Shown here piece after piece: positions 18,211 through 26,737 of a stretch of DNA of 64,000 bases (positions are counted from its first letter, which is position 1; every line of letters starts with the position of its first letter). The translations under genes and the position numbers were made by a program. The stretch is from Shimia sp. CNT1-13L.2. Lineage in GTDB: Bacteria; Pseudomonadota; Alphaproteobacteria; Rhodobacterales; Rhodobacteraceae. The stretch is taken from positions 110,709 through 174,708 of the forward strand of contig NZ_JANDJO010000005.1 of assembly GCF_024331145.1 (NCBI RefSeq). The letters run 5' to 3'. The notes under the pieces were generated by a model, which saw only the letters and a program-made list of their open reading frames with translations, had not been told where the DNA came from and ran no database searches.

Positions 18211-19044
18211 ATGGATCGAAAGGTCATCCTCGTCATCATGGACGGCACTGGCTACAACGCTGCCCTGTCGCAATGTGGCTACCTCGAAGGCGCCGTCGAA
18301 CTTGGTCAGGCGCGACGCTGGAAGATGCAGACGGCCCTGCCTACGCTGTCCGGACCGATGTACGAGACCATTCACACCGGTCTATGGCCGCACGAACACG
18401 GCATTACCTCGAACGAAGGCATGCGCGCATCGACCTCGGCCAATGTCTTCTCGCTTGCGCGGTCCGCGGGCAAGACCACCGCCGCCGTTGCCCAGGAATA
18501 CTATCACCGTCTTTACGTCGACCGTCCCTGGGATCGGCTGCGTTCGATCGAGCATCACGATCCCGACACCGACATCCAGCACGCCCGTTTCTACTCGATG
18601 GAGGGCTATGGACCGGTCAACGCCGTTGCCCCCGCCGAAATCGACCTCTGCGCGCAGATGACGATCCTCGCCGAAGCCCACCAGCCTGACTACCTGCTGC
18701 TGCACACATGCGCGGCAGACACCCTTGGCCACACCTACGGCGGCACTAGCGCTGAGTATCACTATCAGGTCTGGATGATCGACAATGCCCTGTCCCGCGC
18801 GGTGCCCACATGGCGCGAGCTTGGATACGAGGTTATGGTCACTGCTGACCACGGAATGAACGCAGACAAACACCACGGCGGCACCGAAGACATCATGCGG
18901 GATGTCGCCTTCTACTATTTCGGGGATGCAGAAGGCCCCGACGGTGACACCGTCCTGAGCCAGCTTGGCATCGCCGCAACAATCCTCGAGCGCATGGGCG
19001 TTGAACCGGATACCGGGATGCGCCCGTCCTTCCTGAAAGGCTGA
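18211..19044 (+). CDS. Alkaline phosphatase superfamily protein (phosphodiesterase/pyrophosphatase-like)
   Basis: 277 aa from ATG 18211, with AAGGA about 8 bases upstream; this start places the metal-binding motif VILVIMDGTGYN at the N-terminus. Other AlkP-superfamily features are LPTLSGPMYETIHTG (nucleophile Ser/Thr region), LLLHTCAADTLGHTYGG and MVTADHGMNADKHHGG, which supply further metal ligands. No signal peptide with this start, so probably cytoplasmic. It resembles the type I phosphodiesterase/nucleotide pyrophosphatase group; the substrate is unknown. The SDR gene 119 bases downstream may be cotranscribed. Confidence 0.78.
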   Translation: MDRKVILVIMDGTGYNAALSQCGYLEGAVELGQARRWKMQTALPTLSGPMYETIHTGLWPHEHGITSNEGMRASTSANVFSLARSAGKTTAAVAQEYYHRLYVDRPWDRLRSIEHHDPDTDIQHARFYSMEGYGPVNAVAPAEIDLCAQMTILAEAHQPDYLLLHTCAADTLGHTYGGTSAEYHYQVWMIDNALSRAVPTWRELGYEVMVTADHGMNADKHHGGTEDIMRDVAFYYFGDAEGPDGDTVLSQLGIAATILERMGVEPDTGMRPSFLKG

Positions 19045-19163
19045 AGAGGTTGCGGGTGGTCCAACGGGCCGCCCCGTCCATGTTTTCCTTCCCACAAGCC
19101 GCGACAGCCCCTAGCCTGAAATCACAAGACGATCCGAAAAACGGATCGCAAGGGAGGAACATC

Positions 19164-19904
19164 GTGAGACTAGAGAACAAGACCGCCATCGTAACTGGCG
19201 GAGCTTCCGGCTTTGGCGCGGGCATCGTACGGAAATTCGTGGCCGAAGGCGCCACCGTCATGATCGCGGACATAAATGCCGAAGCGGCGCAAGACATGGC
19301 CGCAGAGGTCGGGGGGTTGGCGCAGGAAGTTGATGTCGCCGACAACATCAGCGTGCGCACCATGATCGGCGCGGCGCAATCGGCCTGGGGGAAGGTCGAC
19401 ATTCTGGTCAACAACGCGGGCGTCACCCACCTGCCAGCACCGCTGGACACGATCAGCGAAGAAGACTTCGACAGCGTGTTCGCCGTGAACTGCAAATCGG
19501 TCTACCTGACGGCCCGCCATCTCGTGCCCTTGATGAAATCTCGTGGCGAAGGGTCAATCCTCAACGTCGCCTCGACCGCAGGCATCAGCCCGCGACCCAA
19601 CCTCAACTGGTACAACGCCTCGAAGGGATGGATGAACACCGCAACCAAGACCATGGCCGTGGAACTCGCCCCCTTTGGCATCCGCGTGAACGCCCTGAAT
19701 CCGGTGGCAGGGGAAACCCCGCTACTCAAGTCCTTCATGGGGGAAGACACCCCCGAAATGCGCCGCAAGTTCCTGTCCACAATTCCGATTGGCCGGTTCT
19801 CCACGCCCGAAGACATGGGCAACGCCGCTTGCTTCCTGAGTTCGGAAGAGGCCTCGATGATTACCGGAACCTGCATGGAGGTTGACGGCGGGCGTTGCAT
19901 CTAG
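19164..19904 (+). CDS. SDR-family oxidoreductase
   Basis: 246 aa from GTG 19164, chosen for the strong AAGGGAGGAAC upstream and because MRLENKTAIVTGGASGFGAG is the family N-terminus. Cofactor motif TGGASGFG, NNAG in VNNAGVTHLP, active-site Tyr-x3-Lys in NWYNASKGWMNT, and C-terminal GTCMEVDGGRCI. Generic 3-oxoacyl-ACP reductase/glucose dehydrogenase-like SDR. It follows the phosphatase gene on the same strand and precedes nasT after 150 bases; no functional link to nitrate is evident. Confidence 0.83.
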   Translation: MRLENKTAIVTGGASGFGAGIVRKFVAEGATVMIADINAEAAQDMAAEVGGLAQEVDVADNISVRTMIGAAQSAWGKVDILVNNAGVTHLPAPLDTISEEDFDSVFAVNCKSVYLTARHLVPLMKSRGEGSILNVASTAGISPRPNLNWYNASKGWMNTATKTMAVELAPFGIRVNALNPVAGETPLLKSFMGEDTPEMRRKFLSTIPIGRFSTPEDMGNAACFLSSEEASMITGTCMEVDGGRCI

Positions 19905-19968
19905 CGATTCAATGACGCACACAAAACAGGCAGACCGCACAATTTTCCACATTTGGTCGCACCAGCTA

Positions 19969-19983
19969 TGCTGCATTGCAGCA
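19969..19983. promoter_or_regulatory. 15-bp dyad upstream of nasT, shared with the nrtA upstream region
   Basis: Perfect inverted repeat TGCTGC-ATT-GCAGCA, 71 bases before the nasT GTG. A near-identical copy (14 of 15 bases) lies at 21839-21853 before the nrtA leader. Recurrence at the two promoters of the cluster suggests a common transcription-factor site. Factor unknown. Confidence 0.45.
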
Positions 19984-20054
19984 AACCCTCTGGCCCCCCT
20001 CGGCACCTCGCATTAGTTTCGTACCGTGCGAACAAGCGGGGCAAGAACCGGGCC

Positions 20055-20639
20055 GTGCCAGAATCTCTTTCCATAATCATTGTCGAACAGGACAAGGATC
20101 GCGCCGAGGCCATCGTTGACAGCATTCTGGAAACCGGCGCTCACGAGATCCGGGTTCTGTCGGAACCAACCGGTCTTGCCCGCTTTGTTGCCGAGTTCGA
20201 CCCGGACATTGTTCTGGTCGATGTCGCCAACCCGTCCCGCGACACGCTCGAAGAACTGGCACTCGCCTCCTCTCCCTTGGACCGGCCCGTCGCAATGTTC
20301 GTGGACCGTTCAGACGACAGCCTGACCAAGGCCGCCATCGACGCCGGTGTTTCGGCATATGTCGTAGACGGGTTGCGCGCAGACCGGATCAAACCGGTCA
20401 TGGATGCGGCGATTGCACGGTTCCACGTCTTCCAGCGCATGCGCACCGAACTCGAGGCAACAAAACGTGCCCTCGAAGAACGCAAGATCATTGACCGCGC
20501 AAAAGGTATCGTCATGCGCAACCGCGGCATTGGCGAAGACGAAGCCTATGCCCTGATCCGCAAGACCGCGATGGATCAGGGAAAAAAGCTTGTCGATGTC
20601 GCCCAGGCCCTCGTCACTGCGGCGGAGCTTTTGTCATGA
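20055..20639 (+). CDS. nasT: NasT, ANTAR-domain RNA-binding antiterminator of nitrate assimilation
   Basis: 194 aa from GTG 20055 (MPESLSIIIVEQDKDRAEAI). The N-terminal receiver-like domain carries IVLVDVANPSRDTLEEL, the NPxRD variant typical of NasT. The C-terminal ~60 residues form the ANTAR three-helix domain: RALEERKIIDRAKGIVMRNR, followed by GIGEDEAYALIRKTAMDQGKKLVDVA. NasT binds hexaloop hairpins in leader mRNA and prevents premature termination; NasS holds it inactive without nitrate or nitrite. The next gene is nasS, overlapping by 4 bases, and a matching RNA target lies upstream of nrtA. Confidence 0.92.
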   Translation: MPESLSIIIVEQDKDRAEAIVDSILETGAHEIRVLSEPTGLARFVAEFDPDIVLVDVANPSRDTLEELALASSPLDRPVAMFVDRSDDSLTKAAIDAGVSAYVVDGLRADRIKPVMDAAIARFHVFQRMRTELEATKRALEERKIIDRAKGIVMRNRGIGEDEAYALIRKTAMDQGKKLVDVAQALVTAAELLS

Positions 20640-21811
20640 GGACGGTTTCACTGAACGTCGGCTTCATGCCCCTTGTCGATGCCGCCCCCCTCGTCATCGC
20701 GCGGGAACTGGGCTTTGCAGAAGAAGAGGGGCTCGACCTGTCGCTTCAAGGCGCGCCTTCATGGTCGACCCTGCGGGACCGCTTGGCGCTTGGCCAGATC
20801 GAAGCGGCGCATATGCTGTCACCGGTTCCGATTGCAATGGCCCTCGGCCTCGGCGGAATGGCCACGCGCTTTGATGCCCTGTGCGTTCTGTCCATCAACG
20901 GCAACGTCATCGGCGTCTCTCGCGAGATGGCCCAGGACCTCAAGGCAAACGGCGCTCGGCTCGATTTCCTCGACGCCACGACAACGGGTCAGGCCCTGTC
21001 CTCCTTGAACAAGGACATTCGGATCGGTGTTCCCTTCCCGTTTTCGATGCACGCCGAACTCCTCTATTACTGGCTCGACAGCATCGGCCTGCCCTCCCCG
21101 CAGGGTCTCGATGTCCGCACCATTCCCCCACCGCTCATGTCGCAGGCCATCGCGGCCGGTGAAATTGACGCCTTCTGTGTCGGTGAACCTTGGGGGTCCA
21201 TTGCCGTCGAAAACGGACATGGAGAACTCATTCTGCCGGGCCAGTCGATCTGGCAATTCGCTCCGGAAAAAGTTCTGGCCGTGCGCCATGACTGGGCCGA
21301 AGCCGAACAGGATCTGACGGGGCGCCTTATGCGGGCGGTCTGGAAAGCTGGCCGCTGGCTGGGTGATCCAACCAAACTGTCGACGATTGCCGAAGTGCTG
21401 TCGTGGCCGGAATACCTCGGGGTCAGCGCGGAAATCATCGAACGCGCCCTGTCCGGGCAGATGGTGATCTCGCAGCGTGGCGAAACCCGCCGTGTTCCGC
21501 GCATGATCGGCTTTTTCGAAGGCGCGGCAAGCTTCCCGTGGAAATCCCAGGCCGCCTGGATCGGCAACCGCATGGCAACGCGCTTCGGACTCGACCGCGT
21601 GCAGGCCGCAAAAGCAGCGTCGGATGTCTTCCGCTCCGACCTCTACAGAAAACACCTGGCCTCAACCGGCGCGGAAATGCCCGGCGCATCCCAAAAAGTC
21701 GAAGGCGCAATCTCTGTCCCAACCCCTGTGGCCTCCAAGGCGGGCACCCTGATTCTTCAGCCGGATCGCTTTTTCAACGGTGCAATCTTCGACTCGAGCC
21801 AGACGAGTTGA
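20636..21811 (+). CDS. nasS: NasS, cytoplasmic nitrate/nitrite sensor (NrtA/CmpA-like)
   Basis: 391 aa, ABC-type nitrate-binding fold like NrtA but without signal peptide (it begins [20 protein letters not shown]), so it stays in the cytoplasm. Family blocks: [40 protein letters not shown], and [10 protein letters not shown]. Binds nitrate or nitrite and releases NasT. Overlaps nasT by 4 bases, giving coupled, roughly stoichiometric synthesis. Followed by 260 bases of leader before nrtA. Confidence 0.92.
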   Translation: MRTVSLNVGFMPLVDAAPLVIARELGFAEEEGLDLSLQGAPSWSTLRDRLALGQIEAAHMLSPVPIAMALGLGGMATRFDALCVLSINGNVIGVSREMAQDLKANGARLDFLDATTTGQALSSLNKDIRIGVPFPFSMHAELLYYWLDSIGLPSPQGLDVRTIPPPLMSQAIAAGEIDAFCVGEPWGSIAVENGHGELILPGQSIWQFAPEKVLAVRHDWAEAEQDLTGRLMRAVWKAGRWLGDPTKLSTIAEVLSWPEYLGVSAEIIERALSGQMVISQRGETRRVPRMIGFFEGAASFPWKSQAAWIGNRMATRFGLDRVQAAKAASDVFRSDLYRKHLASTGAEMPGASQKVEGAISVPTPVASKAGTLILQPDRFFNGAIFDSSQTS

Positions 21812-21838
21812 TTAAAAATTGTGCAATCCCCCGCGCAT

Positions 21839-21853
21839 TGCGGCATTGCAGCA
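21839..21853. promoter_or_regulatory. Second copy of the nas dyad, upstream of the nrtA leader
   Basis: TGCGGC-ATT-GCAGCA, 14 of 15 identical to the dyad at 19969-19983. The sequence AAAATTGTGC just before it (21825-21834) also occurs, inverted, near the nasT copy (as GCACAATTTT). It sits where the promoter of the nrtA operon is expected, upstream of the ANTAR target hairpin. Confidence 0.45.
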
Positions 21854-21902
21854 TGAAATTCGCACTCGCAGCATCCCCCAACCTTGTTCGCCGACACTTC
21901 AC

Positions 21903-21942
21903 CCGCCTTAATGGTCTCAAGACGGAGCAATGGCGTTCCGTT
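21903..21942 (+). promoter_or_regulatory. NasT (ANTAR) target RNA hairpins in the nrtA leader
   Basis: A 7-bp stem, ACGGAGC (21922-21928) with GTTCCGT (21935-21941), closes a six-base loop AATGGC (21929-21934). A at loop position 1 and G at position 4 is the signature of ANTAR-protein RNA targets. A second AATGG starts 19 bases earlier (21910) in an imperfect hairpin, CCGCCTT / AAGACGG with one mismatch and a 9-base loop. That hairpin overlaps the first and may be an alternative form or a degenerate partner. A terminator follows 36 bases later, giving the expected leader design. Confidence 0.72.
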
Positions 21943-21976
21943 GTCACCTCCTCCCATAGACTTGGGAACGCTGAGC

Positions 21977-22030
21977 AAAGCCGCTCGACCCGCTGCCTTC
22001 GAAGGGCAGTGTGCGTCAGCGGCTTTTTTG
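21977..22030 (+). terminator. Leader (attenuator) terminator of the nrtA operon
   Basis: Outer stem AAAGCCGCT (21977-21985) / AGCGGCTTT (22018-22026), with a nested hairpin CTGCC / GGCAG around TTCGAAG, followed by TTT (22024-22029 is T6). It stands 42 bases before the nrtA start and after the ANTAR hairpin. Readthrough is predicted when nitrate or nitrite frees NasT from NasS. Confidence 0.85.
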
Positions 22031-22071
22031 TTTTTACCGCCCGCGAACAGGGCCACATCGAGGAAAGACAC

Positions 22072-23436
22072 ATGAAACGGATTGCATCCATCCTCGCGGC
22101 GACCACCATGATGGTCACACCCGCAATGGCAGAACTGGAACTCGAAAAAGACGAACTGACCTTCGGCTTCATCAAGCTGACCGACATGGCACCCCTGGCC
22201 GTCGCCTATGAACAGGGCTTCTTCGATGACGAAGGCCTCTTCGTTACGCTGGAAGCACAAGCCAACTGGAAAGTGCTGCTGGATGGTGTGATCGACGGCC
22301 AACTCGACGGCGCGCACATGCTTGCAGGCCAGCCGCTGGCGGCCACCATCGGTTTCGGTACCGAGGCACATATCATCACCCCCTTCTCGATGGACCTGAA
22401 CGGCAACGGCATCACCGTTTCCAACCAGATCTGGGAAGAGATGAAGCCGCACATTCCGCATGACGCCGAAGGCAAGCCGATCCACCCGATCTCGGCCAAG
22501 TCGCTCGCACCGGTTGTCGAGAAGTACAAATCCGAAGGCAAGCCCTTCAACATGGGCATGGTTTTCCCGGTTTCGACCCACAACTATGAACTGCGCTACT
22601 GGCTCGCAGCTGGTGGTCTCGAGCCCGGCTTTTACAGCCCCGAAAACATCACCGGCCAGATCGGCGCAGACGTTCTCCTGTCGGTGACCCCGCCGCCGCA
22701 AATGCCCGCCACCATGGAAGCCGGCACCATCTACGGCTACTGCGTAGGTGAGCCCTGGAACCAGCAGGCCGTCTTCAAAGGCATCGGCGTTCCGGTCATC
22801 ACCGACTACGAACTCTGGAAGAACAACCCCGAGAAAGTCTTCGGCATCACCGCAGAATTCGCCGAGGAATATCCGAACACCACCCTCGCCGTGGTCAAGG
22901 CTCTGATCCGCGCCGCGATGTGGCTGGACGAGAACGACAACGCCAACCGTCCCGAAGCCGTGAAGATCCTGTCGCAACCGGAGTACGTGGGCGCCGACTA
23001 TGAAGTGATCGCCAACTCGATGACCGGCACCTTCGAATACGAAAAGGGTGACAAGCGTGAAGTTCCTGACTTCAATGTGTTCTTCCGCTACAACGCGACC
23101 TACCCGTTCTATTCGGACGCCGTCTGGTACCTGACCCAGATGCGCCGCTGGGGTCAAATCGCCGAGGCCAAGCCGGACAGCTGGTATGACGAGGTCGCCA
23201 AATCGGTCTACAAGCCCGAAATCTACCTCGAAGCTGCCAAGCTCCTGGTTGAAGAAGGTCTCGCCAATGAAGCCGACTTCCCCTGGGATAGCGACGGCTA
23301 CAAGGCACCGACCCCGGCCGAAGACATCATCGACGGCATTGCCTATGACGGCAAAACCCCGAACGCCTACCTCGACAGCCTGCCGATTGGTCTGAAAGGC
23401 CAACAGAAAGTCGTCGGCACCGAGGTCCAAGGCTGA
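22072..23436 (+). CDS. nrtA: Nitrate/nitrite ABC transporter substrate-binding protein
   Basis: 454 aa from ATG 22072, preceded by GAGGAAAG; the frame runs open far upstream through nasS but that is not coding. A Sec signal peptide, [20 protein letters not shown], ends in AMA before ELELEK, so the protein is periplasmic or membrane-tethered. NrtA/CmpA-type blocks [20 protein letters not shown] and [14 protein letters not shown] line the anion site. Delivers nitrate to NrtB. First gene of the attenuated operon. Two stable hairpins follow it, which often keep binding-protein mRNA more abundant than the rest. Confidence 0.93.
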   Translation: MKRIASILAATTMMVTPAMAELELEKDELTFGFIKLTDMAPLAVAYEQGFFDDEGLFVTLEAQANWKVLLDGVIDGQLDGAHMLAGQPLAATIGFGTEAHIITPFSMDLNGNGITVSNQIWEEMKPHIPHDAEGKPIHPISAKSLAPVVEKYKSEGKPFNMGMVFPVSTHNYELRYWLAAGGLEPGFYSPENITGQIGADVLLSVTPPPQMPATMEAGTIYGYCVGEPWNQQAVFKGIGVPVITDYELWKNNPEKVFGITAEFAEEYPNTTLAVVKALIRAAMWLDENDNANRPEAVKILSQPEYVGADYEVIANSMTGTFEYEKGDKREVPDFNVFFRYNATYPFYSDAVWYLTQMRRWGQIAEAKPDSWYDEVAKSVYKPEIYLEAAKLLVEEGLANEADFPWDSDGYKAPTPAEDIIDGIAYDGKTPNAYLDSLPIGLKGQQKVVGTEVQG

Positions 23437-23455
23437 TCTCTAGCGAGCCACAATT

Positions 23456-23500
23456 CCCTCCCCCTCACAGGGGGAGGGCAAGCGAGCGGGTCTGACCCGC
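23456..23500 (+). repeat. Tandem mRNA hairpins between nrtA and nrtB
   Basis: First hairpin: 10-bp perfect stem CCCTCCCCCT (23456-23465) / AGGGGGAGGG (23469-23478). Second: GCGGGT (23486-23491) / ACCCGC (23495-23500). Neither has a T-tract, so they look like stabilising or processing structures rather than terminators. Confidence 0.65.
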
Positions 23501-23542
23501 CCCGCGACGGGAGCCGCGCCTCCCCCAACAGAAAGCAAGCCC

Positions 23543-24616
23543 ATGACAACCGTAGATCCCGATTTCGCAGAACGGGAAGCCCGCCGCGCCCGTCTGTTTA
23601 CCCGCATCAACAAGGCCGACACCTGGTTCCAGGTCCTTGGCCTCAGCTTCCTCACACCCGTTTTGAAAGCCCTCGCCGGTGACAACCCGCGCGCCCAGGT
23701 CAAGGAAATCTGGCGCCTGCTTGGAGTTCCGCTGCTGGCGATCTGTGCCTTCCTGTTCCTGTGGGGGTCGCTCGCACCCACCGTTCAAACATCTCTCGGC
23801 GCGGTTCCCGGTCCGGCACAGGTCTGGTCCGAAGCCGTCAACCTGCACGAGGACGCGCAGGCAAAGGCCGCGAAAGAGGCCAAATTCTATGACCGCCTCG
23901 AAGCCCGCAACCAGAAATACATCGAGAAGGGCCAGCCCGAGAAGGTCAAGAACATCGCCTACACCGGCGCGCCGTCCTACTACGATCAGATCTGGACCTC
24001 GATCAAAACCGTCTTCTTCGGCTTCCTGATCGGTTCGATTGTCGCGATCCCGCTGGGCATCCTCGCAGGTCTGAGCCTGACCGCCAACGCCGCCATCAAC
24101 CCCCTGATCCAGATCTTCAAACCGGTCTCCCCGTTGGCCTGGCTGCCCATCGTGACGATGGTTGTCTCGGCGACTTACACCGTGGATGACGGCCTGTTCT
24201 CGAAATCCTTCCTGAACTCGGCCATCACCGTGACCCTGTGTTCGCTCTGGCCGACCCTGATCAACACCTCCCTAGGTGTGGCCTCCATCGACAAGGATCT
24301 GGTGAACGTCTCCAAGGTTCTGAAAATGAACACCTGGACCAAGATCACCAAGCTGGTCCTGCCCTCCGCCCTGCCGTTGATCTTCACCGGTCTGCGCCTG
24401 TCGCTCGGTGTTGGCTGGATGGTGCTGATCGCCGCCGAAATGCTGGCCCAGAACCCCGGTCTCGGCAAATTCGTCTGGGACGAATTCCAGAACGGCTCGT
24501 CCAGCTCGCTGGCCAAGATCATGGTGGCCGTCTTCACCATCGGCATCATCGGCTTCCTGCTTGATCGCCTGATGTACGCCATCCAGTCGCTCTTCACCTT
24601 CAGCTCGAACCGGTGA
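23543..24616 (+). CDS. nrtB: Nitrate ABC transporter permease
   Basis: 357 aa integral membrane protein of the BPD_transp_1 (CmpB/NtrB) family. A first membrane segment near residues 50-75 ([19 protein letters not shown]) is followed by a long loop and the conserved permease core from about residue 150. The EAA loop [19 protein letters not shown] contacts the ATPase. Forms the transmembrane channel for nitrate with NrtA and the fused ATPase encoded next; the reading frames nearly abut. Confidence 0.92.
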   Translation: MTTVDPDFAEREARRARLFTRINKADTWFQVLGLSFLTPVLKALAGDNPRAQVKEIWRLLGVPLLAICAFLFLWGSLAPTVQTSLGAVPGPAQVWSEAVNLHEDAQAKAAKEAKFYDRLEARNQKYIEKGQPEKVKNIAYTGAPSYYDQIWTSIKTVFFGFLIGSIVAIPLGILAGLSLTANAAINPLIQIFKPVSPLAWLPIVTMVVSATYTVDDGLFSKSFLNSAITVTLCSLWPTLINTSLGVASIDKDLVNVSKVLKMNTWTKITKLVLPSALPLIFTGLRLSLGVGWMVLIAAEMLAQNPGLGKFVWDEFQNGSSSSLAKIMVAVFTIGIIGFLLDRLMYAIQSLFTFSSNR

Positions 24617-24621
24617 TCGAC

Positions 24622-26310
24622 ATGAGCATTCTGAAATTCGACAACGTCAGCAAAAGCTTCGGTGAGGGCACAGCCCGCACCGAGGTCCTGAAAAACATCA
24701 ATCTCGAAGTCGAGGAAGGCGAATTCCTGGTTCTGCTGGGCTTCTCCGGCACCGGCAAAACCACGCTGATCAACCTGATGGCAGGCCTCGAACAGCCTTC
24801 TGCCGGCACCGCGACCTTCAAGGGTCAACCGATCACTGGCCCCGGCCCGGAACGCGGTGTCATCTTCCAGAGCTACTCGCTCATGCCCTGGCTTACGGTC
24901 AACGGCAACGTCTCCCTGGCGCTCGACTCGGTCTTCCCGAACATGCCCAAGGCAGAGAAAGCCGAAAAGGTTGCCCATTACGTCGACATGGTCGGCCTGT
25001 CACACGCCACCGCACGTCGCCCCGCCGAACTGTCGGGCGGTATGCGCCAGCGCGTGAACGTCGCCCGCGCACTCGCCATGAACCCCGAGGTTCTGCTGCT
25101 GGACGAGCCGCTCTCGGCGCTTGACGCCCTGACCCGCGCCAATCTCGCGGACGAGATCGAAGCGATCTGGCAGGCCGACAAGAAAACCTGCGTTCTCATC
25201 ACCAATGACGTGGACGAGGCCATCATCCTTGCCGACCGCATCATCGCCCTGAACCCGGACGGCACCCTGGGCGAAGAGTTCCGCGTGTCCATTCCCCGCC
25301 CGCGCGACCGGATGGAAATGAACCACCACGACGGCTTCAAGCAACTGCGCGCCGACATCACCAAGTACCTGATGGACGTGGGGATCGAGGCCAAGGCCGA
25401 CGTGACCAAGGAACTGCCCAATGTCACCGCCATCCACAACCTTCCCAAGGCCCAGGCCGACGTGAAGGCCAAGGAAAGCACGCGGACCGACAAGTACCTC
25501 GAGTTCTCGAAACTGCACAAGATCTACCCGACCCCGAAGGGCCCGCTGACCGTTGTCGAAGACTTCGATCTCAAGCTCGAAAAAGGCGAGTTCATCTCGC
25601 TGATCGGTCACTCGGGTTGCGGCAAATCGACGGTTCTCACGATGGCCGCCGGATTGAACGAGATTTCCAAAGGCGTGATCAATCTTGATGGTCGCGGCGT
25701 TGTCGGGGCTGATCCGGAACGTGCGGTTGTCTTCCAGTCGCCTAACCTCTTTCCCTGGCTCACCGCCAAGGAAAACGTGGCGATTGGCGTCGACAAGGTC
25801 TATCCCCGCGCCAGCCAGGCAGAGCGTCAGGACGTGGTAGAATACTACCTCGAACGCGTTGGCTTGGGTGACGCAATGGACCGCCCCGCGCACTCCATGT
25901 CGAACGGCATGAAGCAACGTGTCGGCATCGCCCGCGCCTTTGCCCTTTCCCCCAAACTGCTCTTGCTGGACGAACCCTTCGGCATGCTCGACAGCCTCAC
26001 CCGCTGGGAGTTGCAGGAAGTTCTGATGGAAGTCTGGGACCGCACCAAGGTAACCGCGATCTGCGTCACGCACGACGTCGACGAAGCCATCCTTCTGGCT
26101 GACCGCGTTGTCATGATGACCAACGGCCCGCAGGCCACGATCGGCAAGATCGTCGATGTTGACCTGCCGCGTCCGCGCAGCCGCAAGGCCCTACTGCAAC
26201 ACCCCGACTACTACGAATTCCGCCAGGAAGTGCTCGACTTCCTCGAGGAATATGAACACGGCGCCAAGCCCAAGCCAAAGGCCGAAAGCAAAGCTATCGC
26301 AGCGGAGTAA
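24622..26310 (+). CDS. nrtCD: Nitrate ABC transporter ATP-binding protein, two ABC domains fused
   Basis: 562 aa from ATG 24622 (a GTG at 24613 overlapping the nrtB stop is possible). Two complete nucleotide-binding domains in one chain. Domain 1, about residues 1-240, has Walker [10 protein letters not shown], signature [15 protein letters not shown] and Walker [12 protein letters not shown]. Domain 2, about 290-535, has Walker [10 protein letters not shown], signature [15 protein letters not shown] and [11 protein letters not shown]. In cyanobacteria these are separate NrtC and NrtD, with NrtC also carrying a binding-protein domain; that domain is absent here. One polypeptide could therefore energise the NrtB dimer alone. 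Confidence 0.9.
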   Translation: MSILKFDNVSKSFGEGTARTEVLKNINLEVEEGEFLVLLGFSGTGKTTLINLMAGLEQPSAGTATFKGQPITGPGPERGVIFQSYSLMPWLTVNGNVSLALDSVFPNMPKAEKAEKVAHYVDMVGLSHATARRPAELSGGMRQRVNVARALAMNPEVLLLDEPLSALDALTRANLADEIEAIWQADKKTCVLITNDVDEAIILADRIIALNPDGTLGEEFRVSIPRPRDRMEMNHHDGFKQLRADITKYLMDVGIEAKADVTKELPNVTAIHNLPKAQADVKAKESTRTDKYLEFSKLHKIYPTPKGPLTVVEDFDLKLEKGEFISLIGHSGCGKSTVLTMAAGLNEISKGVINLDGRGVVGADPERAVVFQSPNLFPWLTAKENVAIGVDKVYPRASQAERQDVVEYYLERVGLGDAMDRPAHSMSNGMKQRVGIARAFALSPKLLLLDEPFGMLDSLTRWELQEVLMEVWDRTKVTAICVTHDVDEAILLADRVVMMTNGPQATIGKIVDVDLPRPRSRKALLQHPDYYEFRQEVLDFLEEYEHGAKPKPKAESKAIAAE

Positions 26311-26315
26311 GACAC

Positions 26316-26735
26316 ATGGAAGAAACCCAGATCGCATTGGTCCAGGACAGCTTCAAAAAGGTCGCCCCGATCACAGCACAAGCAGCAGAGATTTTCTATG
26401 CGCGCCTGTTCGAGATCGCCCCGAATGTGAAGCCCTATTTCACGGGTGACATAGACGAACAGGGCATGAAGCTGATGACCACCCTTGGCGTGGTCGTGAA
26501 TGGCCTGCGCGATCTGGACAAGATCGTCCCCGTTGCCGAGCAACTGGCGATCAAACATGTCGAATACGGTGTGAAAGCTGAAGACTATGAACCCGTGGGA
26601 GCAGCGTTGCTCTACACGCTCAAAACCGGGCTGGGCGACGATTTCGACGCTGAAACCGAAGCCGCCTGGACAACCGCCTACACGACCCTTGCAGGCGTGA
26701 TGACAAGTGCCGCCTACAAGACGGCAGCGGAGTAA
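26316..26735 (+). CDS. Single-domain globin
   Basis: 139 aa. Globin fold like the haem domain of flavohaemoglobin but without a reductase domain. Aligned with Hmp: B10 Tyr28 in IFYARLFEIAP, E7 Gln49 in DEQGMKLM, proximal F8 His81 in AIKHVEYGV. Tyr-B10 with Gln-E7 is the arrangement of NO-dioxygenating haemoglobins. It sits 5 bases after the ATPase gene and 2 bases before nirB, so it is part of the nitrate operon. Removal of NO formed as a by-product of nitrite reduction, or an electron-transfer role, is inference. Confidence 0.9.
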   Translation: MEETQIALVQDSFKKVAPITAQAAEIFYARLFEIAPNVKPYFTGDIDEQGMKLMTTLGVVVNGLRDLDKIVPVAEQLAIKHVEYGVKAEDYEPVGAALLYTLKTGLGDDFDAETEAAWTTAYTTLAGVMTSAAYKTAAE

Positions 26736-26737
26736 TC

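Noticed and set aside
19940-19985. Sigma-54 promoter before nasT
   Set aside because: GG and GC elements are present but not at the required 10-base spacing.
21757-23430. Open frame of about 557 codons on the minus strand opposite nrtA
   Set aside because: Antisense of nrtA and its leader; composition and translation are not protein-like.
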